A stretch of 64,000 nucleotides of DNA, taken from assembly GCF_002266465.3 (NCBI RefSeq), contig NZ_CP029427.2, forward strand, positions 6,512,501 through 6,576,500, given 5' to 3'. This document shows positions 41,624 to 50,164 of this stretch, in pieces (the first letter of the stretch is position 1; each line of letters begins with the position of its first letter). The stretch is from Bradyrhizobium symbiodeficiens. GTDB taxonomy: Bacteria > Pseudomonadota > Alphaproteobacteria > Rhizobiales > Xanthobacteraceae. The notes below the pieces were generated by a model. That model searched no databases. It was not told the origin of the DNA and worked only from the letters and a program-made list of their open reading frames with translations. The position numbers and the translations under genes are program-made.

Positions 41624-42121
41624 TTATCCTTTCCAATGAAGGACGGTGATGAGCGTGAACAGCCGGCGCGATGTCTCGAAGTCGACCCGCACCTTGCCCT
41701 TCAGCCGCTCCTGCAGCGTGCGCGATCCCTCGTCATGGATGCCGCGGCGGCCCATGTCGATGGCCTCGATCTTGTCGGGGGTCGCGGTGCGGATCGCCTG
41801 GTAATAGCTGTCGCAAATCATGAAATAGTCCTTCACGATCCGCCGGAACGGCGTCAGCGACAGCAGATGCGCGACCACGGGCGTGCCGTCCTCGCGGCGG
41901 ATGTCGAACATCAGGCGATTACCGGTGATGCCGATATGCAGCGTGAACGGGCCCCTTCCCTCGGCGCCCTCGGGCGCGAACAGGTTCTGCTCGATCAGGT
42001 CGTAGATCGCGATCGCGCGCTCATGCTCGATGTCGGGCCCGGAACGGCCGATCGAGTCCTCGTCGAGCGTGACGCCGACGATGCGATTGCTGGAGTCGTC
42101 CTGTTCAGGCAGCTCTGTCAT
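41624..42121 (-). CDS. UPF0262 family protein
   Basis: 165 residues from the ATG at 42121, whose first four bases ATGA overlap the hisD stop codon. Recognised by IVGVTLDEDSIGRSGPDIEHERAIAIYDLIEQN and MGRRGIHDEGSRTLQERLKGKVRVDFETSRRLFTLI. Function unknown; restricted largely to alphaproteobacteria and found next to hisD. Confidence 0.9.
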   Translation of the reverse strand: MTELPEQDDSSNRIVGVTLDEDSIGRSGPDIEHERAIAIYDLIEQNLFAPEGAEGRGPFTLHIGITGNRLMFDIRREDGTPVVAHLLSLTPFRRIVKDYFMICDSYYQAIRTATPDKIEAIDMGRRGIHDEGSRTLQERLKGKVRVDFETSRRLFTLITVLHWKG

Positions 42122-43413
42122 GACAGATTGAGGCGCAATCCAATCGAACGCGAATGGGCGTCCAGCCCCTCGGCCTTGCCGAGCGTCATCGCGGCAGGTC
42201 CGAGCGCACGCAGCTGATCCGGGCCGCATTTCAGGATCGAGGTGCGCTTGATGAAGTCGTGTACCGAGAGCCCTGAGGAGAATCGCGCCGAGCGCGCCGT
42301 CGGCAGCACGTGGTTGGAGCCGCCGACATAGTCGCCGATCGCCTCCGGCGTATGCGGCCCGAGGAATACCGCGCCGGCATTGCGGATCTTCGCCGCCAAC
42401 GCGTCGGGATCCACGGTCATGATCTCGAGATGCTCGGCGGCAATGGCGTCCGCGAGCGGAATGGCGTCGGTGAGGTTCTTCACCATGATGATGGCGCCGA
42501 AATCCGCCCAGGAGCTGCCTGCGATCGCCGCGCGCGGCAATGTCTTCAGCTGCGCCTCGACCGCCTTCTCGACGTCGGCGGCAAGGCGCGCGGAATCGGT
42601 GATCAGGATGGATTGCGCGCTGGCATCGTGTTCGGCCTGCGCCAGGAGATCGGCGGCGATCCAGTCGGCATTGCCGGTGTCGTCGGCGATCACCAGCACC
42701 TCGGAGGGACCTGCGATCATGTCGATGCCGACCTTGCCGAACACCAGCCGCTTGGCCGCGGCGACATAGGCATTGCCCGGGCCGACGATCTTGGCGACCG
42801 GCGCGATCGTCGCGGTGCCGTGCGCCAGGGCGGCCACGGCCTGTGCGCCGCCGACACGGTAGATCTCGGTGACGCCGCCGAGATACGCCGCCGCCAGCAC
42901 CAGTGGATTGAGCTTGCCGTCGGGTGACGGCACCACCATCACCAGACGCGAGACGCCGGCGACCCTTGCAGGCACCGCGTTCATCAGCACCGAGGACGGA
43001 TAGGCCGCGGTGCCGCCGGGCACATAGAGGCCGGCGGATTCGATCGCGGTGTAGCGCCAGCCGAGCTCGACGCCGAGCGGATCGGTGAAGCGCTCGTCCT
43101 GCGGCAGTTGGCGGCGGTGATAGGTCTCGATGCGATCCCGCGCGAGCTTGAGCGCATCCAGCGTCGCAGGCTCGCAGGCCTTGGTCGCGGTCTCGATCTC
43201 ATCAGCGGTCACGCGCAGGCCGGATGCGTCCAGCTTCAGGCGGTCGAACTTGGCGGTCGCCTCCAGCAGCGCGGCATCGCCCCGCCTGGCCACGTCGTCG
43301 ACGATTGCGCGCGCGGCGGCCTCGACGTCGGCCGAGATCTCGCGCTTGGCGGCGAGGAAGGCCGCGAATCGCTGGTCAAAATCGGCGCTGCTGCGGTCGA
43401 GGCGAACGGGCAT
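42118..43413 (-). CDS. hisD: Histidinol dehydrogenase
   Basis: 431 residues from the ATG at 43413, the normal HisD length. Zinc and NAD features: GPGNAYVAAAKRLVFGKVGIDMIAGPSEVLVIAD, LLAQAEHDASAQSILIT and DYVGGSNHVLPTARSARFSSGLSVHDFIKR. It carries out the last two oxidations of histidine synthesis, histidinol to histidine, using two NAD+. Overlaps the UPF0262 gene by 4 bp. Other his genes are not in the window. Confidence 0.95.
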   Translation of the reverse strand: MPVRLDRSSADFDQRFAAFLAAKREISADVEAAARAIVDDVARRGDAALLEATAKFDRLKLDASGLRVTADEIETATKACEPATLDALKLARDRIETYHRRQLPQDERFTDPLGVELGWRYTAIESAGLYVPGGTAAYPSSVLMNAVPARVAGVSRLVMVVPSPDGKLNPLVLAAAYLGGVTEIYRVGGAQAVAALAHGTATIAPVAKIVGPGNAYVAAAKRLVFGKVGIDMIAGPSEVLVIADDTGNADWIAADLLAQAEHDASAQSILITDSARLAADVEKAVEAQLKTLPRAAIAGSSWADFGAIIMVKNLTDAIPLADAIAAEHLEIMTVDPDALAAKIRNAGAVFLGPHTPEAIGDYVGGSNHVLPTARSARFSSGLSVHDFIKRTSILKCGPDQLRALGPAAMTLGKAEGLDAHSRSIGLRLNLS

Positions 43414-43556
43414 GTCAGGCTTGGCTTCTGGCTGGTCTTGGGGCGATTGGCGCACCAGGTCCCCTGCTCAATGGCGCGGCGGGGAAGCGGCGTCAACCCT
43501 CGCAAGCCGCCGTTCTGGCGCAGGCTTGAGCCGGTGCGGCTGGTATACCGGGGGCT

Positions 43557-44006
43557 TCACAGCTCCCCCTCGATCTCCAGCCCCGTCCCCAGCGTGTCGT
43601 CCCCGAGGTCGGTCAGCTCGCATTCCAGGCATTCGACGTCGAGCCGGACGGCGCCGCCTTCCGCGAACAACAGCAGGGCGCTGCCGCCGGGCTCCGCCTC
43701 GCGCCCGTCCCTCGGGTGAAACTCGATGCCGACGAGGTCCATGACCTTCTCGGGCGCAGCCAGGTCGATGTTGCGAGCCTTGCAGGCGAGGACGCGGTCG
43801 AAGCGGAGCGCAGAGACGAGCCGGCGCGGCTCGGTCTGTCCTCCCAGCGTCTGCTCCCAGTCCAGCCGGCTCAGACCGACCACGAGCCGCTTCTCGCTCT
43901 GCCGCCAGATGATGTCGGAGACCTGGACCCGGGCATCCTGGACATGGGTCGAGATCACGGCGAGATCGTCGGCGTCGAGGGCGATCAGTTTGAGCTGGGG
44001 CGACAT
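43557..44006 (-). CDS. DUF2948 family protein
   Basis: 149 residues from the ATG at 44006; 12 further residues are possible. Matches DUF2948: LKLIALDADDLAVISTHVQDARVQVSDIIW, LRFDRVLACKARNIDL and LLLFAEGGAVRLDVECLECELTDLG. Commonly upstream of hisD in alphaproteobacteria, as here. Function unknown. Confidence 0.85.
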   Translation of the reverse strand: MSPQLKLIALDADDLAVISTHVQDARVQVSDIIWRQSEKRLVVGLSRLDWEQTLGGQTEPRRLVSALRFDRVLACKARNIDLAAPEKVMDLVGIEFHPRDGREAEPGGSALLLFAEGGAVRLDVECLECELTDLGDDTLGTGLEIEGEL

Positions 44007-44088
44007 CGCCGACGCTTCTCCTTCGGAATGGACGGGGCTCAACGCGGACCGGCGCCGAAATTTCCGCTCAAACTAACGGGCCGGCTGG

Positions 44089-44376
44089 CTAGAGGCTATT
44101 GATATCCGCCATCTCCAGCACCTTCCGCGGATACCCCTCGCGGGCGACCCGGATCATGGCGCGGCCGATCTGCCCGGTCGAGGTGACCAGCCGCGGCAAG
44201 ATCCGGCGCAGCACCGGCCAGAGCGGCCGGGTTGCGGAATAGACCGCCTGCACCCAGGCGGTCCTGGACCGGGCGCCGTGCAGCCCGAGCACACGGTCGA
44301 TGCCGGCTTCGACCAGTTATTCGCGCAAGACGCCCTGCCCGACCATGCCGGTCGCGCCGAAGATGATGACTCGCAT
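44089..44376 (-). pseudogene. NAD-dependent epimerase remnant with internal deletion and nonsense codon
   Basis: The frame begins ATG at 44376 with the Rossmann start MRVIIFGATGMVGQGVLRE, then an in-frame TAA (44319-44317) where the family has Cys, then LVEAGIDRVLG. It jumps directly to a C-terminal family segment (LHGARSRTAWVQAVYSATRPLWPVLRRI...GYPRKVLEMADINSL). About 120 central residues of a roughly 220-residue short epimerase are missing, while the reading frame is kept. It is therefore a decayed copy; any product would be 19 residues or a start-internal 67-residue tail. Confidence 0.8.
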
Positions 44377-44481
44377 CCGGATGTCCCCAAGGGCATCGCC
44401 GCTCATGCGGCGACCGCCCTGTCGCAAGGATACACCGGCCGGCGTTTCCGTGCGATCAGGGCGATCTTGACGTGAGGCGCC

Positions 44482-45306
44482 TTACTCCTTGAAGAACGCC
44501 AGCAGGTCGGCGTTGATGGTTTCGGCGTGCGTGGTCGGCATACCGTGCGGGAAACCCTTGTAGGTCTTCAGCGTGCCCTTCTTCAGCAGCTTGGCCGACA
44601 GCGGCGCGGAATCGGCGTAGGGCACGATCTGATCGTCGTCGCCGTGCATCACCAGCACCGGCACGGTGATCTTCTTCAGATCCTCGGTGAAGTCGGTCTG
44701 CGAGAACGCGACGATGCCGTCGTAATGCGCCTTGGCGCCGCCCATCATGCCCTGGCGCCACCAGTTCTGGATCACCGCTTCCGAGGGCTTTGCGCCGGGA
44801 CGGTTGTAGCCGTAGAACGGGCCGGCAGGGAGGTCGCGATAGAATTGCGTGCGGCTGGCGGCGAGCTGCTTCTGCAGATCGTCGAACACGCTCTTCGGCA
44901 GGCCGCCGGGATTGGCCACGGTCTGCACCATCAGCGGCGGCACCGCGGAGAGGATCGCCGCCTTCGCCACCCGGCTCTCGCCATGGCGCGCGATGTAGTG
45001 CACGACTTCGCCGCCGCCGGTGGAATGGCCGACATGGATGGCGTTCTTGAGGTCGAGATGCGCGGTGACGGCCGCGAGATCGTCGGCATAGTGATCCATG
45101 TCGTGGCCGTCGGAAACCTGCGACGAGCGGCCATGGCCGCGGCGGTCATGGGCGATGACGCGATAGCCGTTGTTGGCGAAGAAAATCATCTGCGCGTCCC
45201 AGTCATCGGCCGACAACGGCCAGCCATGGCTGAACACGATCGGCTGGCCACTGCCCCAGTCCTTGTAGAAGATCTCGACGCCGTCTTTGGTGGTGATGGT
45301 GGGCAT
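44482..45306 (-). CDS. Alpha/beta hydrolase, non-haem chloroperoxidase/esterase type
   Basis: 274 residues. Catalytic triad Ser95 (GHSTGG), Asp in MHGDDDQIVP and His in GMPTTHAETI. Starts with TTKDGVEIFYKDWGSGQPIVFSHGWPLSADDWD, typical of the cofactor-free haloperoxidase/arylesterase group. Hydrolyses esters and can form peracids. No signal peptide. It is alone on its transcript as far as can be seen. Confidence 0.88.
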   Translation of the reverse strand: MPTITTKDGVEIFYKDWGSGQPIVFSHGWPLSADDWDAQMIFFANNGYRVIAHDRRGHGRSSQVSDGHDMDHYADDLAAVTAHLDLKNAIHVGHSTGGGEVVHYIARHGESRVAKAAILSAVPPLMVQTVANPGGLPKSVFDDLQKQLAASRTQFYRDLPAGPFYGYNRPGAKPSEAVIQNWWRQGMMGGAKAHYDGIVAFSQTDFTEDLKKITVPVLVMHGDDDQIVPYADSAPLSAKLLKKGTLKTYKGFPHGMPTTHAETINADLLAFFKE

Positions 45307-45433
45307 GATCGCTCTCTTTCAGTGCAGTTCGATTGCGTTACGCGTGAACAGGCACGCGCCGCGTTGCGCAGGTAATCGCGCGCGATCCCGAATGCGACGC
45401 CTCGCATCGACCGGGACGTTGAGAATCGTGTGA

Positions 45434-45943
45434 TCAGGCAAATGCCATCGGCTTGAAGCGACGCCAGGCACCGATGGTGAGCACGACGAAGAACACCAGC
45501 ACGACGCCCTGCACCGCCGCGAACACGGGGCCCGACGGCGGCGCCGGCGCCACGGCGGGCGCGAGCGCGGCAAGCGCCGGGACCTTGAGGAACGACTGGA
45601 TGACCAGCACGAAGACGTTGAAATAGAGCGAGATCATCGCGGTCACGATATAGACCGGGCGCCAGGCACCCGCGAGCTTCATGCCGTAAAGCGCGAAGCA
45701 GGCGATAGCGAGCAGCACCAGCGAGATGATGCCGATGATGTGCGACGGCAGCAGCTTCTCGAACGGAAACAGGAAGCCGGTGACGCTGGTCAGGATCGTG
45801 AAAGCCAGGAAGATCGCGGTCAGGCCCGGCATCGACTTCGAGCCGAGCAGGCCGAACATCACGACGAGGCCGGCGACGATGCCGATCAGGCTGATGACGA
45901 CATGGACCAACGTGAAGGCGGGCAAGCTCAAGCCAAGGACCAT
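45434..45943 (-). CDS. Four- to five-span membrane protein, unknown
   Basis: 169 residues with hydrophobic segments at about 5-30, 40-60, 68-88, 98-120 and 140-160 and a proline/alanine loop (PAVAPAPPSG). No motif recognised. The preceding gap (45944-46138) has no gene. Confidence 0.65.
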   Translation of the reverse strand: MVLGLSLPAFTLVHVVISLIGIVAGLVVMFGLLGSKSMPGLTAIFLAFTILTSVTGFLFPFEKLLPSHIIGIISLVLLAIACFALYGMKLAGAWRPVYIVTAMISLYFNVFVLVIQSFLKVPALAALAPAVAPAPPSGPVFAAVQGVVLVFFVVLTIGAWRRFKPMAFA

Positions 45944-46138
45944 GGTATCGTCTCCTAATCGTCCGGCATTAAAATTCAGGAGATTAGTATTACGACCCTC
46001 ATGGGATTGCCACCTGCGTTGTCGTCACAGGCAGGTGCGAAGCCATGCGCCATCGTGCGAATCGACAAGCGCATGGCTGAATTTTTTGCACCGCTGTCAC
46101 AAACGACGGCAGATCTCGACGAAAGTTGAATCGGAAAT

Positions 46139-46447
46139 TCAAACTTCCTTGGTGTCGAAGATCAGGAGGTCGGCGCCGCCGCTAGCGAATTTCGGCACGT
46201 CGGCGCCGGTCGCCTTGCCCTCTTCGCTGCCGAAAGCCTTCTGGATGTCGGCCACGCTGTCGAAGGTGAGAATGGCAACGAGATGGATTCCGGATGGGCC
46301 GGCGGGAGATGCGACCGGCCCCTTGCTCACGGCGTATTTCTTCAGGCCGGGAAGTTTCTTGGCGAGTGGAATGTGGGTCTCGGCATAGTACTTGTCGAAG
46401 GCAGCAGCATCCTTGGGGGTTTTGTACAGCACGACGATTTCAGCCAT
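46139..46447 (-). CDS. EthD-family protein
   Basis: 102 residues, dimeric alpha/beta ferredoxin-like fold. Starts MAEIVVLYKTPKDAAAFDKYYAETHIPLAKKLPGLKKY, standard for EthD, which assists ether or aromatic degradation in some systems but is widespread otherwise. No partner genes are adjacent. Confidence 0.85.
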   Translation of the reverse strand: MAEIVVLYKTPKDAAAFDKYYAETHIPLAKKLPGLKKYAVSKGPVASPAGPSGIHLVAILTFDSVADIQKAFGSEEGKATGADVPKFASGGADLLIFDTKEV

Positions 46448-46479
46448 TTAGTCCTCCCGTTGAGTTTGTTGTCTTTAGA

Positions 46480-46595
46480 CCCTCATGGTGAGGAGGCGCG
46501 CGAGCGCCGTCTCGAACCATGCAGGCCCGGCTGTTGCATCCGGGCCATCATCCTTCGAGACGCGCTACGCGCTCCTCAGGATGAGGAGATAGTCT
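46480..46595. repeat. Dispersed palindromic repeat (CCCTCATGG...CTCAGGATGAGG)
   Basis: An imperfect long inverted element between the EthD gene and the reductase gene: CGCGCGAGCGCCGTCTCGAA and TTCGAGACGCGCTACGCGCT are partial inverted copies around a GGCCCGG/CCGGGCC pair. Such elements occur many times in related genomes. The gap carries no gene. Confidence 0.55.
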
Positions 46596-46666
46596 GCAGT
46601 TGCCGGCAAAACCGCAAGCCTCATTCGACTTGCCATTACCTTGTCTTGTCCTTGACTTATTTCTTT

Positions 46667-46715
46667 GAGCACGATCTTGCCGGAAAACCGCTTCACACTT
46701 TTCCGGATCGTGCTC
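46667..46715. repeat. Interrupted palindrome at the end of the reductase gene
   Basis: GAGCACGAT / ATCGTGCTC outer arms and CCGGAAAA / TTTTCCGG inner arms around CCGCTTCACAC. It ends exactly at the minus-strand stop codon (46715-46717) and resembles the widespread rhizobial GATCCGGAAAA palindromes. It may terminate or stabilise the reductase mRNA. Confidence 0.7.
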
Positions 46716-48427
46716 TATAGCGCCGGTTTTGCGGCGTCGCCGAGATAGCCGTGCAGGGAGGCCACCACTTGGGCGCCCTCGCCGATGGCGCCGCCGACCC
46801 GCTTGACCGAGCCGGAGCGGACGTCGCCGACGGCATAGACGCCGGGCACCGACGTCTCGAGCGGCGCCACCAGCCTGCCCTGATTCTGCTCGGACTGCGC
46901 GCCGGTCACGACGAAGCCGCCGCGATCTAGCGTCACGCCGCAGCCGTCGAGCCAGGAGGTGGCGGGATCGGCGCCGACGAACAGGAACAGATTGCGGATG
47001 TCGGCAGAATCCTCGTCATCGGACAGCCGGCTCTTCCAGCGGATGCGCCGCAGCAGCGCGGCCTCGTCGCCCTCGAGCGCCGTGATCTCGGTGTTGAACA
47101 TCAATTCGATGTTCGGGGTCGCTTCGATGCGCTCGATGAGATAGCGCGACATGCTGGCTCCCAAGCCACCGCCGCGGATGATCATCAGGACTTTCTTGGC
47201 GTGACCCGACAGGAACACCGCGGCTTGGCCCGCCGAATTGCCGGCACCGACCAGCGCGACCTCCTCGCCGGCGCACAGCTTCGCCTCGACCGGCGAGGCC
47301 CAATACCAGACGCCGCGTCCTTCGAACTTGTCGAGATTGTCGATCTCCGGCCGGCGATAGCGCGCGCCGCTGGCGACTACGATCGAACGCGAACGCAAGG
47401 GATTGCTGCCGTCGAGCGCGACAGCGAAGGCGCCATCCTTGCGCGTGCAATCGAGCGAATTCGCCGTCACGGGAATCATGATGTCGGCGCCGAATTTCTG
47501 CGCCTGGGTGAAGGCGCGCGCAGTCAGGGCCTGGCCCGAAATGCCGGTCGGAAAGCCCAGATAATTCTCGATGCGCGCGCTGGCGCCGGCCTGGCCACCG
47601 AAGGCGCGGGTATCGAGCACCGCGACGGACAATCCTTCCGACGCTGCGTACACGGCGGTGGCGAGCCCGGCCGGGCCGCAGCCGACGACTGCAACGTCAT
47701 AGATGCGATCGTCCTTGGCGCCGCCGATCATGCCGATGGCGCGGGCAAGTTCGGTCTCGTTGGGATTGCGCAGCACGGCGCCGTTGGCGGCAACGACCAG
47801 CGGCCAGTCTTCCGGCTTCGGTGAATAGCGCGCGATGACCTCGGCGGCGTCGCGATCCCTTGCGGGATCGAGCAGATGATGCGGCAGACCGTTGCGGGTG
47901 AGAAAGCCCTGCAATCGCACCACGCCGGCGGAGTTCGACGGACCGATCAGCACCGGACCGCCCATGCCGTCCTGGATCAGATTGACCCGGCGCAGGATCA
48001 GCGCGCGCATGATGCGCTCGCCGAGTTCCGCCTCGGCGACCAGCAGCGCACGCAAGCGCTCCGGCGGCAACAGCAGCGTCTCGACATCGCCCTCGGCGCG
48101 GCCGTCGACCAGTGCCGGCTGTCCCGAGAGCTGGCTGAGCTCGGCGAGGAATTGCCCCGGTCCCTGGTCGATGACAGGGGTGACGTGGCCGAGACCGTCG
48201 CGCTGGGTGATGGCGACATGGCCCTTCAGCACCACGAACATGCCGGGCCCGGGCTTGCCGGTCTCGAACAGGAACTCGCCGTCGGCATAGCTGCGGACTT
48301 CACCGAAATGCCTGATGCGCTCGATCTCGGCGGGCGTCAGCGTCGGAAAGGTCTGCTCGGGGCGGCTGAAGCGCGACATCCGCGCCTCACCGTCATTTGG
48401 TTGCTGTCCGTTCTGCCCCATCGTCAT
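46715..48427 (-). CDS. Cyclic-nucleotide-binding domain fused to thioredoxin-reductase-like flavoprotein
   Basis: 570 residues. Residues about 35-150 form a CAP-type nucleotide-binding domain (GEFLFETGKPGPGMFVVLKGHVAI). After a linker, residues about 245-565 form the FAD/NADPH fold: VVGCGPAGLATAVYAASEGLSVAVLDTRAFGGQAG, LVGAGNSAGQAAVFLSGHAKKV and GVYAVGDVRSG. The redox CxxC of thioredoxin reductase is absent: the position reads WYWASPVEA. It may be an NAD(P)H-dependent reductase of another partner, gated by a nucleotide or sensing input. Start at 48427, with an in-frame ATG at 48379 as alternative. Confidence 0.87.
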   Translation of the reverse strand: MTMGQNGQQPNDGEARMSRFSRPEQTFPTLTPAEIERIRHFGEVRSYADGEFLFETGKPGPGMFVVLKGHVAITQRDGLGHVTPVIDQGPGQFLAELSQLSGQPALVDGRAEGDVETLLLPPERLRALLVAEAELGERIMRALILRRVNLIQDGMGGPVLIGPSNSAGVVRLQGFLTRNGLPHHLLDPARDRDAAEVIARYSPKPEDWPLVVAANGAVLRNPNETELARAIGMIGGAKDDRIYDVAVVGCGPAGLATAVYAASEGLSVAVLDTRAFGGQAGASARIENYLGFPTGISGQALTARAFTQAQKFGADIMIPVTANSLDCTRKDGAFAVALDGSNPLRSRSIVVASGARYRRPEIDNLDKFEGRGVWYWASPVEAKLCAGEEVALVGAGNSAGQAAVFLSGHAKKVLMIIRGGGLGASMSRYLIERIEATPNIELMFNTEITALEGDEAALLRRIRWKSRLSDDEDSADIRNLFLFVGADPATSWLDGCGVTLDRGGFVVTGAQSEQNQGRLVAPLETSVPGVYAVGDVRSGSVKRVGGAIGEGAQVVASLHGYLGDAAKPAL

Positions 48428-48433
48428 TCTCGC

Positions 48434-48634
48434 TCATTCCGAATTCCAGGTGCCGGCTTTGCCGGCGGCCCCCTCATTTAGGGAACCATCTTCATTCTGC
48501 GAGGGCTCCGTGCCCGCGGCGCGTTCGCGCGCCTGCAGCTTGCGCCGCTTGAGGTTTTCACGCAGCGCCGATTTCAGGCGGTCGTCCCGGGACGTCCTCG
48601 CCTGGTTTGTGCTCTTGTCGGTCTCGTCGGCCAT
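48434..48634 (-). CDS. Small basic hypothetical protein
   Basis: 66 residues, highly charged, with RLKSALRENLKRRKLQARERA forming one basic helix and an acidic Gly/Glu tail. Ends 6 bp before the reductase start on the same strand, so probably co-transcribed. No family assignment. Confidence 0.55.
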   Translation of the reverse strand: MADETDKSTNQARTSRDDRLKSALRENLKRRKLQARERAAGTEPSQNEDGSLNEGAAGKAGTWNSE

Positions 48635-48951
48635 CACGGGTCCATCACATCGGTCGACGGCAGGATGCCACCGAATGGCGACAGCTCAAGAGGCGAGCGC
48701 GATCCATTCGTGCGAAACGCGAATTGGATCGAATCCGATGCCTGGAGCAACTGACCATTTGGCGGGGGATATCGGAGCCCGAATCGCCGAAAAGTCGGAG
48801 GTTTCGCGCCGAAACGGGCATTTTGGCCCCGATATCGGCCCGATTTTCTCGGTTTGACCGGCCGAGCAAGCTTGCACCGGAGGGGGGCTTGTGGCAGATA
48901 TCGCCCCGCTTGGTAGCGCCCCCTCGGGCGCCCGATTCTTCACCAGCACAT
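48635..48951. other. 317-bp gap before tRNA-Thr
   Basis: No convincing gene. Around 48770-48850 there is a locally repetitive segment with two GATATCGG copies and AATCGCC/CCGATT-like pieces. The tRNA-Thr promoter must lie in its right part, but no clear box is visible. Confidence 0.4.
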
Positions 48952-49026
48952 GCTGCCGTAGCTCAGTGGTAGAGCACTCCATTGGTAATGGAGAGGTCGA
49001 CAGTTCAATCCTGTCTGGCAGCACCA
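48952..49026 (+). tRNA. tRNA-Thr (anticodon GGT)
   Basis: 75 bases with encoded CCA. Acceptor stem GCTGCCG/TGGCAGC (one G-U pair), D-arm AGCTCAGTGGTAGAGC, anticodon loop TTGGTAA, T-arm CAGTTCAATCCTG. Confidence 0.97.
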
Positions 49027-49144
49027 TTTTCTTCAGCAATTCGCCTTCTTCTGTTCAGTTCTCTCCGCAGAGCCTTTTGCGAGGCCCCGAAGGGGCAAGA
49101 TGCGTCGTCCGCCCCTCGCCGGTTCTCACAAGGCTCAAGCTCGA

Positions 49145-50164
49145 CTAGAAACCAAAGCCGATGCCGCCGGCCGCCAGATGGTGGGACGTGCCGCCGAAGC
49201 TGGCCGTCCACGGGCTGGTCGCAGCATGACCGGGACTCACGGTGGAGCCGAAAACCTGATTCATGTCGCCGATATACAGATAGCGGTACTCGCCGAACAA
49301 ATAAGCGCCGCTGTTCCCGAGGGCGAAGCGAGCACCCGCCTTGGCCTGTGCCGCAAAGGTCCAGGCTGAAGAATCCGGGCGTGCGTTGAAGTGGTTGATG
49401 CCAGGCTCGACCGGGTTGGTCTGGGTTGATGTGGCGCCGTTGATGGAGACGTTGGCGGCGCCGATGCCGCCACCAATATAGGGCGTGACGCCTTGATAGG
49501 GCGTGTTGAAGCCGACAACCATGTTCGCCAGAAGCACCGTGGTGCGCATCGGGAAAGTATTGTCGAAGGACTGTTCGGCAAGCCGGTCCGTGGGGTTCAT
49601 CAGCGTCGCGCGCGGCTGGTTGCCGGCCAGATAGAAACCTTCGATCTCCAGCGCGGGCCGCACATACGCGCCATATGACCATTCATAACCGAGATGCGCG
49701 CCACCGAACCCGACACCACCGCTGCTGGTCCGCCCCGACGCATCGACGGCCAGGGGGCCGCCGGCAGCCTCGACGAAAAAGACGGTGCCGAGCTGGCTGA
49801 CGTCGGTACCGCCGCGGCTGCCGCCGCCACCGAAAACGCCGACATAGGCGCCGCCGTTGCGCGCCGGCACGACTGCGGGGCCCTTGTTGTACATCGCATA
49901 GGCCTGCGCGGGCGGAGCTGCTGCCACCGTCTCCCTTACAGCATTACGCCCTGTCGGCGTGGCTGCCGGCGCAGCCGCCTCGCGAGGAGCAGTCGTGCGC
50001 CGCTCCTGCTTGGCCTGCTTCAATTCGGCCCGCAGTTCGGAGATGGTCTGCTGCTGCGCTTTCAGCATGCGAAACAGTTCGGCGTTGGATGGAACGTCTT
50101 CTGCGTGGGCAGCGCCCGCAATCATCAAGCCTGCTGCCACGCTAAAACATTTGCGCACTGTCAT
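49145..50164 (-). CDS. Outer-membrane beta-barrel protein
   Basis: 339 residues from the ATG at 50164, preceded by a GAGGGGCGGG-rich ribosome site. Signal peptide to about residue 22 (AHAE), a short coiled coil at residues 25-50 (QQTISELRAELKQAK), an Ala/Pro linker, then a barrel domain from about residue 90 (GGAYVGVFGGGGSRGG, HLGYEWSYGAYVRPALEIEGFY, TPYIGGGIGAANVS) ending in GGIGFGF with the C-terminal aromatic required for outer-membrane insertion. Resembles the small rhizobial surface-antigen barrels. Role unknown. Confidence 0.8.
   Translation of the reverse strand: MTVRKCFSVAAGLMIAGAAHAEDVPSNAELFRMLKAQQQTISELRAELKQAKQERRTTAPREAAAPAATPTGRNAVRETVAAAPPAQAYAMYNKGPAVVPARNGGAYVGVFGGGGSRGGTDVSQLGTVFFVEAAGGPLAVDASGRTSSGGVGFGGAHLGYEWSYGAYVRPALEIEGFYLAGNQPRATLMNPTDRLAEQSFDNTFPMRTTVLLANMVVGFNTPYQGVTPYIGGGIGAANVSINGATSTQTNPVEPGINHFNARPDSSAWTFAAQAKAGARFALGNSGAYLFGEYRYLYIGDMNQVFGSTVSPGHAATSPWTASFGGTSHHLAAGGIGFGF

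Noticed and set aside
44089..44292. 67-residue frame as an independent small gene
   Set aside because: It is the C-terminal part of the epimerase remnant; the matching N-terminus is in frame just upstream.
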